Below are positions 1 through 12,026 of a stretch of DNA of 64,000 nt, one piece after another; the first letter of the stretch is position 1; every line of letters begins with the position of its first letter. Position numbers and translations under genes: made by a program. This DNA comes from Branchiostoma belcheri. Taxonomy: Eukaryota > Chordata > Leptocardii > Amphioxiformes > Branchiostomatidae. The notes beneath the pieces are model-generated. The model had not been told where the DNA came from. It ran no database searches and worked only from the letters and a program-made list of their open reading frames with translations. Location of the stretch: contig NW_017803910.1 in assembly GCF_001625305.1 (NCBI RefSeq), positions 1,061,337-1,125,336 of the forward strand, given 5' to 3'.

Positions 1-2642
1 AGTGGCTGGAGCAGCAGTTGTAGCTTCAGTTGTTGTCGTAGTTGTTGTTGATGGTTGTTGCGTTGTTGTTGCAGTTGTTGTTGTAGCTTTGGCTGTTGTT
101 TGTGGCACCTCGGGAACGTCTTCTCCTGGGAACACTGGGAACAAGCCTCTTCCGAGGGGCCGCCTCGGCCCTTCTTCGGCAGCGGTCGGCGTGGTGCTCT
201 CGTCCCCAGGCTGCGAGTCGGTCGGCATGACGTCAGGACCGTTGTCAGGCGTGGCCCTTGGAGACGGGGTAGTGACGTCAGTGGGCGGGGCACACGTGAA
301 GGCCCCGCAGGCGTTACGGCAGCATTTATCCGCCCCTGCGCAGTAATGGTCCCCGTAACAGGTGGTTGCGCAGATGCCGACTGCCATGGGCGGGATGGGA
401 GGGCACACTCCTGGCTTGGGGGGTACAGCTACGGAAGGAAAAGAAAATCTTAAGTGATCATGCTTTATGAAAGGTTTCATACTGAAGCTGGGTAACATTG
501 GGTAAGTTACTCGAGTAACTGTCTTTTGGCGTATCTTATTATCTGGATGTCTAACCATCACTGACGAAACTTACTACTAGTAGTTTTTTCCCTTCGATAT
601 TCAGTTTAACTCACAAATCACTTGGAAGGAAGATGTTGTGAATTCCTACAGTTGTGTAATTTTCGTCCTCGTGTTTTTATAAACCAAGTCTAGTTTTGAG
701 TTTATCTTCATGAAACGACATTGAAGGCATCCTGTACAGAAAGTAAACATTTGACAGCTGTCCATGACACTGTGAAGATCACGCCATTGTTGTCAACACG
801 CTGACAGGATGTTTGTGATTTCAAGCAAGGAGTGAAAAATTCATTGTCGTCTTTCACACATACAGTATAGGTAGCTAATCTTTCAGCATACGTAACGTTA
901 CGCGGAGCGCCGAGTCTTTTACTTCTTCTTTGTCATGAGTTATGGTAGTGTTGGTATGGTAGAATTCATTCTAAAGCAAGTTTAAACTGCAATTTCCAAC
1001 ACAAGAAATAAGGAGTAAGTACGTTTTCTTGTACGTAGTTTTCCAATAGTCCGCGTTTTTCTAAGACGAAAAAATTGCATCTCTAAATCGGTAGAAATAC
1101 CACCAAAACGCACCGGCGGATCCTCGTCTATTCGGAGATGCGCTTCGTAGTTTTCTTTCAATTCGTCTTCACGAGTTTCCTGTTAATGTTTTTGGTGTCG
1201 TCTGAAGTATTTCCAGATGGCAGCTGGTGTTGCCCTAGTTTGCTTGTGGGTAAAATGCCAGACGGTTTTCAGGGAACCCAGGGATTTAAACATGACCCAA
1301 ATATCCTAACTTGAAAACACAAACTTTTAAATCACTTTTTAGAAACGGTAAATGAACTATTGTACACCAGTTGTACAAGGTGCAATGCATGGCAAGTTTT
1401 TGCGACAAGTATTTTCTAAATCTGAGAAACTACTCTAAGAGTGAATGAATCACGAGGAGCGTTGTTTAGTGTACTTAGAGGCGATTTTGGCGGGGAAAAT
1501 GTCACGACTACACTTCCGCTGGAGAAAGTAGAATCTGCACACGTCAAGCAATCACATGGTGTAACCATTAATATTACGACCATTCCATGGCTACCACTAG
1601 TAAGTATTGGATTCCAGAATGTTTGTTCTTAAATCTTACACTTTTTGTCTCACTGTGAAAATTGCGACAACTAATTAGGAACTGATCGTCGTGTATATAT
1701 AAACTAATCAACTACCCAACACTTAATTAGACACTAATTAATGTTTAAACAATCAATAAACACTGATTAGTATCTAAATAGGGTGCCTAAATTTTAGAGA
1801 AAAAAAACGCATATTCTCGTTAACAATAGACTGGAGATTAGCCTGTACTGTAGTCACCGCCAGACTCTAGGTAACAACGCATATTCTCGTTAACAATGAA
1901 CTTCTCCGATTGCGTGAGACATTTTCTCCAAGGAAATTCCTCAGACTGAAATGGATAAGAATTTGATATCCCCAAACGTCGGTTTTGTACGAACCGTTAT
2001 CCTTGATAAACCGGTGGCGCCATCTCTTAGTTACAACTCAAACAACTGTGACTAATCTTTAAGAAGATGTTGGTTTAGATCTGTTTCAAAAAGTTACTCG
2101 ATTTCTAAGTCCTTATTTTTACGTCTGTACGTTTTGCTCTCTTTGTGCTTGTATGTCAGATTATCATAATGAGTGAAAAAGTGGATCACTTCGCTAGTGC
2201 TTAACAGACTAAAAAAGTTAAACGTAAAGAAACGAGACAGACCCTAAATCTGACTGTCGATTAGCCTGTATACGCGCATAATTTTGAAGGAGAAAATTGT
2301 TGACTATTATAAACTATTTTTGCTGAAACTTTTACTATCTATAACCCTTCAGCAAGGCCTGGGGAGGCTAGTAGTACGCAGTCCTGTCCAACAATTAACA
2401 AACACCGGATGTCACGACTATACTCGTCTTCGCAAACATCTGAGCGTTGTGCAGAGTTATAAAGAACGTCTTTGGTTATATTGAACCATACCATGCAGTA
2501 AGATACTAGTACATGTAGTAGGCAGGATCGTAACATAAAGATTCTTACCATTGACCTGAACATATGGCCTTCTTTGATGCCAGGCTTGTGCGCTGAGTGC
2601 CTCCAGCGTCAAGACAGCCAAACACGCGAGAACAAACTTCAT
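1..2642 (-). CDS. WAP-domain secreted protein with Thr-rich tail (partial, runs off left edge)
   Basis: Two coding exons are visible: 2549-2642 (ATG at 2642-2640, donor GTAAGA) and 1-428 (acceptor in a C/T-rich tract ending ccgtag); both junctions are phase 1. Residues 1-20 form a signal peptide (MKFVLACLAVLTLEALSAQA). Residues 36-79 are one WAP four-disulfide-core domain: eight cysteines at about 40, 51, 55, 61, 67, 68, 72 and 77 with the usual spacing x3, x5, x5, CC, x3, x4, opened by KPGVCP and holding KCCRNACG. A Pro/Thr linker follows and then a Thr/Ala-rich run typical of O-glycosylated mucin-like stretches, open to the window edge. WAP proteins are commonly secreted protease inhibitors or antimicrobial proteins; which this one is cannot be told. 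The 2.1-kb intron holds nothing I can name beyond short AT-rich direct repeats. The C-terminus is missing from the window. Confidence 0.85.
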
Positions 2643-2753
2643 GTCGACCAGTCTCTTCAACGTGACGGACGAGAATTCCACAACAAGAAGCGCGCGTACG
2701 TGATCTTCCCCTTGTCTCACGGCGAGTGGTAACTTGTGGGGATTTTCTGACCC

Positions 2754-2761
2754 TTTTATAT
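2754..2761 (-). promoter_or_regulatory. TATA box of the WAP gene
   Basis: The minus strand reads catataaaagg here, about 112 bases before the ATG. A transcription start near 2725-2730 would give a 5'UTR of about 85 bases with no intron needed before the ATG, unlike the other genes in the window. Confidence 0.6.
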
Positions 2762-3423
2762 GATAGGCTGCGGACGTCTGGTCCGACCACTGCGGCGGAA
2801 GTGAGGAAGTGAGTGGTGACGCGGGCACGCACGCAGCCCTCTTCCTGTCAAAAAATCTGTCACGTCATCGTGTCGCCACATCCGGTTCATACTATATTAG
2901 GTATTAGGTACCTTCGTCACCCCCACCCCCTACCAAAGAATTCTCTTTCAGCACGTACCTCCAAGCAGATATACTATATAGGTCCGACTCAAGTTGTTTT
3001 AAATCCCTCCCACCCACATCGAAGGGAGATCAGATAAATGCAGGTTGCTGACCTCTAAAGTCGTACCGAATGCCGCAGAACAAGTTTGAAACAAGCGGGA
3101 CTCTGCTAGCTTGGAACTGAATCTACACCAGTTTTGATAGAATACGAACTTCAGCATGAGGAAAATATGGCGTGAGGTGTGTGATATTTTTCTGTGTGCG
3201 TTTTAATTCAAGGTATCTCATTTCTAGTTGCAATGGTTCATTGCAAATGATTTCTAAGAACAAGACATCTCTCCTTGTATCAAGTGTAAGGTTAAGGACA
3301 GTGTTGGTACATGGCACGAGTCCTGGTCATAATGACGTTTGCAGTTTCTGCTTGTGAACGTTGCCAGATTGACTTCACGCCATGCGTGTCCATCCACACG
3401 TACTGATGACGCGAAGGCCACAT

Positions 3424-3507
3424 AGCCTGAGTGCCAGCCTCTGTAGCTTTCGTCTGCTCCCCAAGATCCGCAACCGGACGAAAGTTAAAAAGGCTGGCAC
3501 TCAGGCT
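3424..3507. repeat. Short snap-back (MITE-like) palindrome
   Basis: A perfect 17-bp inverted repeat (agcctgagtgccagcct at 3424-3440 against 3491-3507) encloses a second pair of complementary arms (ctttcgtc / gacgaaag), so the whole 84 bp can fold back. The agcctg terminus resembles those of the fold-back pieces at 30593-30685 and 31501-31569. It lies between the WAP gene and the IGFBP-like gene. Confidence 0.6.
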
Positions 3508-3853
3508 GAAGGTCACACAGGAAGCAGTGACGTCTTAGGATGGCACCGGGTTGGCAATAGGCCGATTCTGGGTGTCCGTCAAAATTAGCAGTTTAGCCTC
3601 CAAGAGGGTGGCTCTATCTCGGTTAGATGTATGCCTTTCTATCATATTTGTTCACTCCTTTTAGCTATGAAACCTCGATTATTTTGGCGGATTTTAATTA
3701 CTTTAGTATTTCCATCGTTGCCAAGAAGTCTGTCAGTAGAGACCACTGCAAATAAAGTACATCAATATTGGGATTCAGAATCGCAAACAAGATTATGACA
3801 GTGCATGGTGGCAAAGTAAGGACAAACTCGATTATGTTATGAAGTAAACGGTT

Positions 3854-3859
3854 TTATTT
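3854..3859 (-). terminator. Polyadenylation signal of the IGFBP-N-like gene
   Basis: AATAAA on the minus strand, about 60 bases beyond the TAA stop; the overlapping run aataaataaaa contains it. Confidence 0.6.
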
Positions 3860-3918
3860 ATTTATCAAATGATAATAAGAATGTCATGTCCAATCCAGCG
3901 TATCTTCAAAGCGGAAGC

Positions 3919-4966
3919 TTAAGCTTCTTCTGTAAGAAAGAAAGAAAAAAACTTTTAGTCTGAGTTCAAACATGATCTGTGTGCGAGTATGACATTGTCA
4001 TTGAAAACTATGTTATCAGATGAAACTCGAACTTAAACCAGTTCAGGTATGATGTCGTTCGTTCACGACATACAGATAGGCGTTACTCATGTAGATGGTT
4101 TTACATAATTATACATTTAACGTTAGATGGATTTTTATCATCTCTGTCTGAGAATACACGTTGTCCTAAGCAAGATGACTGTATGACAATAACGTGACCG
4201 GTCACGGAGATGTCGCGAAAGAGGATAAGATCGCGCGAGAGAACATTTGGACAACTTATACGTACTTGCAATGCACGTCATAGACGCGAAGTCACACTTG
4301 GTGCCCTCCTCGCACTCGGACGTCGCGGGGACTCCGAGCAGCATGGTCTGGTAACAGTTCATGCCCAGGGCTGGTCGAGACAGCAAAGGCAAGGAAATAT
4401 AAAGGATATTTTACAACTATGAACCATTTGTATTTCCTTACAAATCTGGAACAGAATAATGAAAAATATTTAATGCTGAATTTTATTTTTTTTATAAGAG
4501 CTACTATTATACAGAACTACGATCATCACACAGCCTGCCTACAACCAACTTACAATCAGCCTACAATTAGAACACAATAAATTGATAACTAGTCTATAAT
4601 CATCGTACAGTAATCGTTCAACAAACGGCCCAATAAACATATAATTAGTCTATAATTAGTTTACACTCAGAGTGATACAATAATCGTTTAATCAGCCTAC
4701 AATTATTATACAATTAGTCTACAATTAGGATACAGTCAATCTGTGTGAAGAAACGTTGTTGGGGATGAATGTTAGCTGGACTCACGGATCTGAGTGATAC
4801 AGGTATCGCAGCACCCGCACATAGACCCGCCATCTTGGACACGCCCCTCGCAGGTCTCTGACGTCACCTCCTCACACGTCACCGAGTCACAGAAGTTGGG
4901 AGGACACAGGATGGCTGCGCATGCGCAGGATATCACGGACAGGAGGAAGATCACGGTCACCTTCAT
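3919..4966 (-). CDS. Secreted 12-cysteine IGFBP-N-like protein (98 aa)
   Basis: Three coding exons: 4786-4966 (ATG 4966-4964, donor GTGAGT), 4266-4370 (acceptor gaccag, donor GTACGT) and 3919-3929 (acceptor ttcttacag, stop TAA). Both introns are phase 1 and the join gives exactly 98 codons plus stop. Residues 1-18 are a signal peptide. The mature part has 12 cysteines (21, 26, 31, 39, 50, 52, 53, 56, 66, 80, 86, 93) with a CGCCDTC core, close to the GCGCCxxC hallmark and 12-Cys count of the IGF-binding-protein N-terminal domain. Single-domain proteins of this type occur in invertebrates, some as protease inhibitors or venom components. No C-terminal thyroglobulin domain is seen, so it is not a full IGFBP. 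An acceptor (cgccttacag) lies 5 bases before the ATG, so a 5'UTR exon further right is expected but not located. AATAAA on the minus strand at 3854-3859 fits as the polyA signal. Confidence 0.85.
4510..4740. repeat. Diverged short-period AT-rich satellite inside intron 1 of the IGFBP-N-like gene
   Basis: Units like acaattagtct / cctacaatta recur about every 10-25 bases with many changes. It fills most of the 415-bp first intron (4371-4785). Similar aattag-rich wording occurs at 1670-1790 in the WAP intron. Confidence 0.5.
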
Positions 4967-5039
4967 GATTTCTGTAAGGCGTGATAAATGTTGGAAAATA
5001 ATAAATCGAAATAAAATCGTCGGACGTTGCAAATTGTAC

Positions 5040-8000
5040 TATCTGGAACATTTCCTTTGCATCGTCAAGAAAAAGGCAAATCGACCTGTTGAAGGCTGGT
5101 GCTGTGCATACGTACGTACATGTACATCCACATATATATCTTAATAATATCTATATAGTGCGTGTTATGCGATCTCTCCTTGCCCAATGTTCTAATTATA
5201 ACTGTCCATTCATTCCACATATAGATGACATACACAAGAGGCATATGAAGTTTTATCAGTATGATTTTTGTCCCAAATCTAAGCACAAATGTTTTTGCTA
5301 ATTAGCGCAAATTGTTTAAAAAAAGCAGCTTCCTGAATTTTAATCGGCGTCCGCCATTTTCTTCAGTGATATGTAAATTTAGAACTACGCAGTTACTGTT
5401 ACTCTCCAAGCAGAGGTTGTGGGGAAAGATCGTTACCTTTTTATATATGGCGCTTTTTTTTGTCCTGATCCCCACCAACGCGGAGCTTCTCTGGCTAATG
5501 GATACTGCCTGGCCAATTTGATACTGTCTTTTTGCCACCGAGAGGGATCTGCTTGGAGATTAAGTTACTGTGAGGAATCGAAGGGTTTACAATGAACACA
5601 ATCTAGAACTGACTGGCATGGTCTATCTAGCAGCCATTTATCAAAACGTAAATACCAGTACGAAGAGAATATCACTGACCTGTTTGCTGACACTGGATTG
5701 ACTCCGTCAAAATACGTGTTAGTCCTGAGAGGCCGAGCTCTTGTCAGGTCACTGTTTACATGCAGCTGCCATGGGAACCGCCAGGTGGTGCTGTTTGCAT
5801 AATGACGAACTTCACGGAGCCACAGAACACACGTCAGCGATGTGCAGAGTTTAGAAGTAAGGGCGAGGTAGGTCACCCTATTTGGTTAAATATCTCTCCA
5901 GCTTTTATGTTGATTATAAAGGGCAAATGTGTCTGGCGCCTGCATCGAGACAGGCTAGTCTGCACCCAAGCAATGTTTTCATTAAATTACGAAGAGACCC
6001 CCCTCCCCACATTCGTCACAAAATCACAAGATTTTAATTTTTCTTCATATTCGACTTGGCGACATTCACACTTATCTTTTATACACATTTGTGAATTTTA
6101 TATACATTATAGGCCTTTAATGTATGCCGTATATAGTGAGAAAAGAGGCTAGTACCGTACCGGCATAGCCCTTGGTAAAGTTTTGATAGGCTACTTCCTT
6201 TGTATATGATATATTATATTTTCACTTCTTTTCAATATGGCGAATTGTTCCCTGATAAAAAAAGTTTAGATGTTTTCTAATGAAATACAACATGTATTTG
6301 TGTGCATTTATGAAGTAAGATATACATGCATCAGATGCACTTTATGCATTTGAAGCATTTTATGCATTTGAAAAGATATTGAAGATATCTTTTCACAGAA
6401 ATCTGCGCAAAATAACGCTTGCTTTGGGCCATATGCTAGCAAGTATGCATGCAATATTACTTGATAGCATATTGCCTTTTTTCGTAGCTGCTGACTAAAA
6501 CCAAGCATTTTCTATGGGCTTTTAACACGTGTTTGCCCCTTTTCAACTACGTGCGCCGGAGCAGGTATTTCGTACTAAGCGTATTTGCTGGACCCATAAT
6601 TATAAAGTCATTTGGGTGGTGTGATTTCATATTGCTGACTTTCTTTGAATTTTGTTTGAAGGGTTGATAAGAAACTGCAAGCGAAGGTTTGCAAGAACGC
6701 ACACCTTGTAAAATCAACACTGGCGATTGAGCGAGCAAGCGAACGAATTTCGCCATTTGCGCACACGCGTGTGTGCAAGTGTGTACGTTTGTGTGCGCAT
6801 GGAATATACTAAAAAGACAATATGAATGTACATTTAAAAATCTAGAAATATAATACATCGATATCACTATTGAGTTCTAGCTAAGTAGTTGGGATGAGAG
6901 AGAGAGATCATCTTTGAGATAGATCTGTAGAGAGGGATATCATCTTTGAGAGACTCCTGGCGACAGTCTAGGGTCATCGCAGCCATCTACACCCACATGG
7001 CACGCGCTTCTGTCACGATCACGCAACGTCAAAAGTGAATAGAATTTCCTATGGTAAAATGTATGATGATGAGAAAAATACCCTGTTGAATCACATTGCA
7101 GAATGAAATATTATATGTGATGTGTTTCAAATGGGTACTGTATTTCCCTGGCCATCATACAATACAATCCCAATACATTCACAAGAAGTCAAAACACTTT
7201 CCGGAAGTACGAAATCTCCATTTCTCCGCTTTAATTGCCCAGGGTACGATTCCTTCCCTTTACACGAGCTTTATCACTTTGTTGTAGGAAATGAAAGCTC
7301 CTATAGACCGTCGACCTGAGACATGGACTCCGCGTACGAACGTGAGGAAATGTTGAATTGGAATGTTATGACGCATGAGTGGTGACCTCGAATTCCTGTC
7401 CAACAATACCTGCTCATTACAGAACTACATTCATGTCATGCCTTCACGGAGGTAAATTCAATTTCTATACAATGCCCAGGAGGGATAACTAAGAACACAA
7501 ATTGAGCGAATAATGCAGTATCATTTATGTAATAAATAAGCTGGATTTCCATGAAAATGATGTTTTGGGGTTAATTGCCCCCTAGGTATATCCAACACCC
7601 GTACCGATGTACTCGCAATACTTGGGAAGCATTTCAGAGGTTCCTTTTAAAACAACGCGGACTGTGCTTTTGTGTGTGTGTAAAATTATTGGTTCCTATC
7701 CTTGACATACTACTAACAACATGTTTCAGTCAGAAAGAAATCATTTACAAGAACAAAGAAACTGTATCATAGTGCTTCCATTTTTTCTTGATTTTGTTCT
7801 CAGTTACTATACTGGCTTACAACGATAAGAGTTGTGATAGTTTGCGTTCAAATTCCTGTTGAGTTTCCCTTGCGGCCTTGTTACTATAAGTGTTACAAAC
7901 TGCACGTACAATATTAGGTTTCTATATATAGGATAAAAATCACATATATCGTCCAGGAATCGTCTTCAGACCGTGACCATTAATAACCTCTAGACTAGTG

Positions 8001-8130
8001 TTTTGGCCAGGCTTAGTACTACATGTACTCGCATCGCTTTTCCATGTCAAAAGCCAATGTCAGGCATTGTCTGAACGAATGTAGCAAATACTAGACTCAA
8101 TAACGTGAAAAAATGTAAACCTCACCATCA
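5040..8130. other. Non-coding stretch between the IGFBP-like gene and the first prohormone-like gene
   Basis: No exon with believable borders was found on either strand. A minus-strand TATA-like string (catatataaaaagg, about 5437-5450) and a donor-like cag|gtcagt near 5692 are possible 5' parts of the IGFBP-like gene but cannot be joined with confidence. One half-copy of the palindromic repeat seen at 37.1 kb lies at 5491-5565. Open frames here look like chance. Confidence 0.4.
5491..5565. repeat. Half copy of the palindromic repeat seen at 37.08-37.24 kb
   Basis: The string around ggatactgcctggccaatt followed by gatactgtctttttgccacc and atctgcttggagattaag matches one arm of the 37.1-kb palindrome with modest divergence. 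This shows the family is dispersed and that single arms can move or survive alone. Confidence 0.55.
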
Positions 8131-8154
8131 AATGTTTCTTCACTCTTCCCAACT

Positions 8155-8160
8155 TTTATT
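8155..8160 (-). terminator. Polyadenylation signal of the 8.4-9.9 kb gene
   Basis: AATAAA on the minus strand, about 200 bases past the TAG stop at 8360. Confidence 0.5.
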
Positions 8161-8359
8161 CATTCCAAGATTATACTTTTAGGATCTGTCCTGAGAGAGA
8201 CAACATAAATACCTTCGTAATGCCAGCGTTAGTATCATTTTCATAGACACCATTGTCTTCCAAGTAAATTAATTTTTCAATATTGCTAAACGTGCGCGTT
8301 TGGGACTGAGGTCTATCGAGTTGTTTTCATCCAAATCCGGCACAGCCGGCTTGGGCAAT

Positions 8360-9866
8360 CTACTCAGCGAAATCCACACCTGAAAAGAACAAAAAGATAA
8401 GTAAATGCATATTGAATACACATTCTGTCGAAAAACAACACATGTCATAATGCGTAAACATCACATTCGCCGCAATGTTGGTTTTCCGAAGCACTTCTGT
8501 GTCAACAATGGGACAATAAGATGGCGGGCAGGATTTTGCTATGGACGTTACAAGCAATCTCAAAGTTTCAAGTGCGCATGTGCACAATTAAGTGAGGCAT
8601 TGTGGTCTAGGTCAAAGTTCCTTACGGACAAATGACCCATATCAGTTTTTTTAAACATTTTTTTTCTATTCCAACATTTAACATAAGACATGGTGACGGC
8701 ACACTCAAGTTTTTTAAACTTAGACAATGCTCATTTTCATCTGAGTCAAGTGAGGAAAGTCGTGTAAAGTGCCTTTCCTAAAGGGTACAAGATCGATGGC
8801 ATGGCAGGGTTCGAACTCGGGAGCCGAGCGCTCTGCCATTCCGCCACACGACCGACAATTAAATCAGAGTTGACGGCCGTACCTGTTTCCGTGCGGGGAG
8901 ACCACACGCCGCGCCTGAAGTAGACCGGCCTCTGGGCCGCGGGGCGCCGGCTGGTGAAGGTCCTCGGCAGCCCGAGTAGGTAGCTGAGAGCCAGGGGCGA
9001 CCTCCGTGTGTCGATGCTAAAAGAGGAAAGAAAACAAACATCAATGAGCTGAGTAAAAAAAAAAAAATTCCGCATGGAGGAAGTAGCTAGACACATCATG
9101 AGAAGTGCCAGGCTGATAATCTGTATCTGTCTGCATCGGCATAGCCGGTATAACCGCCCTTAAGCGTGACACACCAGCCTCGCAGGAACGCGGCGCGGCG
9201 GCAGCTAGCTATATCACACCGAACGACTTGTTACTCTCAGTCTTTGCACACTGTTAATTGCAGGAGTTGTTTAAAGCTTTCTAGTGATGATGCCCCAACT
9301 GTGCTTGGTGGCAACGAGTTCCACTCTACAATAGTTCTGTGAAAATACGAGTTTTTGAACACCTCAATTCTTGATTGATGAATCTGATATTTGAAGGCAT
9401 GGCTGTTTCTTGTTATTTTCTGGGCTTGTATAAGATGCTTAGTGGTTGCTTTAGGTGGTAAACGTCGGAAGGAGGCCGATGGTGATGATGGTAACTACAG
9501 CTAGGTAGCAGATTTTATGGAGTGAGTTCAGATGTACATGTCACAGTAGCTATATACTTCGGAAAAGACTAACCTGTCTCTGTCTTGGCGCGGTTCGACT
9601 GAGCCGTGGCTCCTGGCGTACCGGTGAACTATCCACCAGTCGCAGGCGGGCGGGCGCATGGCGGAGGGCAGGGAGCAGGGGTTATCCGTCCCCCGGCCCA
9701 CCGTGTTCCGCCTCTCCGGCACCCACTGCTTCCGGGTCAACACGGCGGGGTCACCAGCCATTTCCGGTGGGAGCACCCCGCCCCAGGCGTCGGGCGCCAC
9801 TGCGCAGACGCAGGTGCAGAAAGTCCCGACGAGAAGGATGCTGAGTATTGTGCGGTTATCTGGCAT
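8360..9866 (-). CDS. Prohormone-like secreted precursor with a Cys loop and dibasic sites (148 aa)
   Basis: Three coding exons: 9574-9866 (ATG 9866-9864; donor GTTAGT), 8883-9016 (acceptor tcttttag, donor GTACGG) and 8360-8379 (acceptor ttcttttcag, stop TAG). Intron phases are 2 then 1 and the total is 149 codons including the stop. An acceptor (aatctacag) ends 2 bases before the ATG, so the 5'UTR lies in an upstream exon. Residues 1-22 are a signal peptide. One disulfide loop is possible between C64 and C75 (CSLPSAMRPPAC), followed at once by DWWIVHRYAR. Paired basic sites RR occur at 52-53, 102-103, 121-122 and 132-133; the pair at 102/121 would free a 17-residue peptide SPLALSYLLGLPRTFTS. 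I do not recognise a family. Its YLLG recalls galanin but nothing else supports that. The gene at 20.1-20.8 kb shares the loop motif and the phase-2 intron. Secretion is well supported; processing to peptides is inference. Confidence 0.75.
8735..8855 (-). repeat. tRNA-derived SINE copy lacking the anticodon arm
   Basis: The minus strand reads gtcgtgtggcggaatggcag (A-box-like) then gagttcgaaccctgcc (B-box-like) with only about a dozen bases between them, where a tRNA would have 30 or more. It continues into a shared body: ggcactttacacgactttcc then tcactt. It sits in intron 2 of the 148-residue precursor gene. Related pieces are at 13180-13290 and 30165-30215. Confidence 0.6.
9105..9440 (-). 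mobile_element. 5'-truncated CR1/L2-type LINE, 3' end only
   Basis: The minus strand translates without stops into a stretch with HRTIVEWNSLPPSTVGASS followed by LESFKQLL, the usual C-terminus of CR1/L2-group reverse transcriptase frames (WNSLP, then a helix ending in FK..L). After it comes a short 3'UTR with ggcggttataccggctatg and a tail of cagata-like units. It lies inside intron 1 of the coding part of the 148-residue precursor gene, in the same orientation. The same 3'UTR wording recurs at 49845-49915. Confidence 0.7.
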
Positions 9867-9949
9867 TGCTGTAGATTCAACAAGCAAACAAACAAACAAA
9901 TGAAAATTCATTTCTGGACTGGAATCTAGTTCAGGACAACTGTGATGGC

Positions 9950-10610
9950 GCTCACTGTTGATATCAATTCAAAAATGCACTTAGCAATACAACGGTGTTG
10001 ATAGGAATGCTAAAAAATGATAACGTTATGGTCTCTAGAGGACCATGGTATAAGGATTGGAAAAACATGATATGGTCTCTAGGTCTATAGAAGACCATGG
10101 CACAAGAATTGCTACGACACGCATGGTATGGTATAGATAGAGGACTGTGGCAGAAGGACTGCTAAAACTTCATATGGTATCTATAGAGGAATAGAGAACG
10201 CAAGGAATGCTAAAACATGACATGGTCCCTAGGGGACTGTGGCACAAGGATTGCAAAAACTTGACATGATATCTATAAAGGACCGTGGTATAAACATTGT
10301 TAAAACATTACATGGTATCATATGATAGAATGATTGCTATAACATGATATGGTCTCTATAGAAGATCACGGCAATAAATGTTGTTAACTACGGCAACAAG
10401 AGCTGGCAAGAATAACATTTTCTCTGGAGAACCATGGCATCGGCATCATGGATCGGTAAGCACGATTCTATTCCCAGAGGGCCATGGAAAGAGTGGCATG
10501 TCTCCAGGAGGGGCAACAGGGTTTGCCAAAATACGATACTGTCTCAAGGGAATCATGGTAACAAGCATCAATGGCAACGACGATTGCCAGAACACGATAT
10601 TGAATGAGTG
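9950..10610. repeat. Diverged minisatellite, roughly 60-65 bp unit
   Basis: The phrase 'gctaaaacatgayatggtct' followed by 'ctagagga(c)catggcacaaggattg' recurs about nine times with many changes and gradual decay to the right. It is non-coding and lies in the intron between the presumed first exon near 11.95 kb and the coding exons of the 148-residue precursor gene. Confidence 0.65.
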
Positions 10611-11903
10611 AATGTAAAACATTGCAGCCGCCTGGCTTAAATACGTCTCACTTACATGCAACTCACTTCCATAGATAACTTAAGATATTACAGTATAAAA
10701 TATGATAATACATACAGTGACTGGACATCGGGGTGTAGTTCATTTGGCCGTCAATTTACAACATGTCATTTGTTCTTATTCAGAAGTCTTAAGTTACATG
10801 TATCAGAGATGGTACGGAGCTATTTTGATATCGAGTGGAGCGGCAAGGTGCAAGAGTCCAGAAATCCATGGCGATAAGAATTGCACAAATGAAATATGTT
10901 TTTCAGCGAACTCCAGCAACAAGATTTGATAACGAAAATATGATAACGGAGTCCGGAAAATGACGACCAGATGGTTTTGTACATTATGACATCATTTGGA
11001 TCATCGAAAGCATCATGACTCCATCTAGATTGTGACGTCTTATCATAATCCATGACGTCTTATCATAATCCATAGCGTAAGTCTAAGTGGATGAAAATAA
11101 AACCGCTTTGCTATAATTGAAAAAAAATAGCGAATAAAAGCTACAAATCATGAGAGAGGGAATTACGAATTTTCGCCGTAATGATCTTATGACGCAGATT
11201 TAAATGATAAATGAGACCACATGAGTATCATTAGGTTGGTGTTCTAGTTTGCACAGCCCGTCAGAATTGTGCAGTCCTTTCTTGTACATCATTAAGAAAG
11301 CAAAGCAAAGAACACCCACAAGAATACTGTTTTACTCGGACGATGTGTCTGAATCCTGGCCGCTGTGCCGATTTCCTAGAACTAGACAAATCTTTTTACC
11401 TGCTAAAAACTGAAGAAATTCAGCTGCGTCTCCCTATGTGCGAAGACATAGATGTGCGGTATATATGAGACAGTTGTAGCTATGTGTTTTCATTCAAAAT
11501 GTGCAGTCAGATGAAATAAAAAGAAATTGCATACACAGGAAGGAAAATGTGGTAAGTCTTTTTCGGCTTCCAGGGCGCATGGGGCCTTTACGTATTTGCA
11601 TTGAAGTATATGATAACTATTTCCTCTGTCATTTATATATACGAAGGCACCTCGAGGCAATTGGTGAGATCTGACAAGATTGCTTGCTGCCCGCTCCATG
11701 TTGGGCTTCATGATAAAATGTAGTATCTTAGCCTGAAGCAGACTTTACAAGACTAAAAAAACCCTGCCAGTTTTCAACCTATTACAGTATTAGTGTGCTT
11801 TTCTTTGCTAGTTTCAAGAACGAAGTAACCGTCTCCGCTAAACGCAAACATTTCTAGACAACACAAAGATACCACTTAAAGTGTTAAAGAGTTAAAAACA
11901 TAC

Positions 11904-12026
11904 CTTTTTGGCGTCTTCCTTGTTCACTGATCGCTGAAGACAAACTGTAGCCCGGCGTATCCCGTACCTTCTGCACGGGAGGAGTATCTGGGAGCCCTTT
12001 TGTTACTGACTGTACTTATAGTTATA
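11904..12026 (-). promoter_or_regulatory. TATA promoter and non-coding first exon for the 148-residue precursor gene
   Basis: The minus strand shows gtataactataag (12015-12026 region) and, about 85 bases after the expected start near 11990, a donor ccaaaaag|gtatgt with exon end at 11904. The next acceptor on this strand with a good context is the one 2 bases before the ATG at 9866, about 2 kb away. The assignment rests on position and strand; no transcript data are available. Confidence 0.45.

Noticed and set aside
8786-8855. A functional tRNA gene
   Set aside because: A-box-like and B-box-like parts are too close, no anticodon arm can form, and the body matches other SINE copies.
8360-9866. 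Resemblance of SPLALSYLLGLPRTFTS to galanin
   Set aside because: Only YLLG agrees; the N-terminal GWTLNSAG that defines galanins is absent.
11490-11711. 73-codon minus-strand frame inside the intron of the 148-residue precursor gene
   Set aside because: No signal peptide, no believable exon borders, and short enough to be chance.
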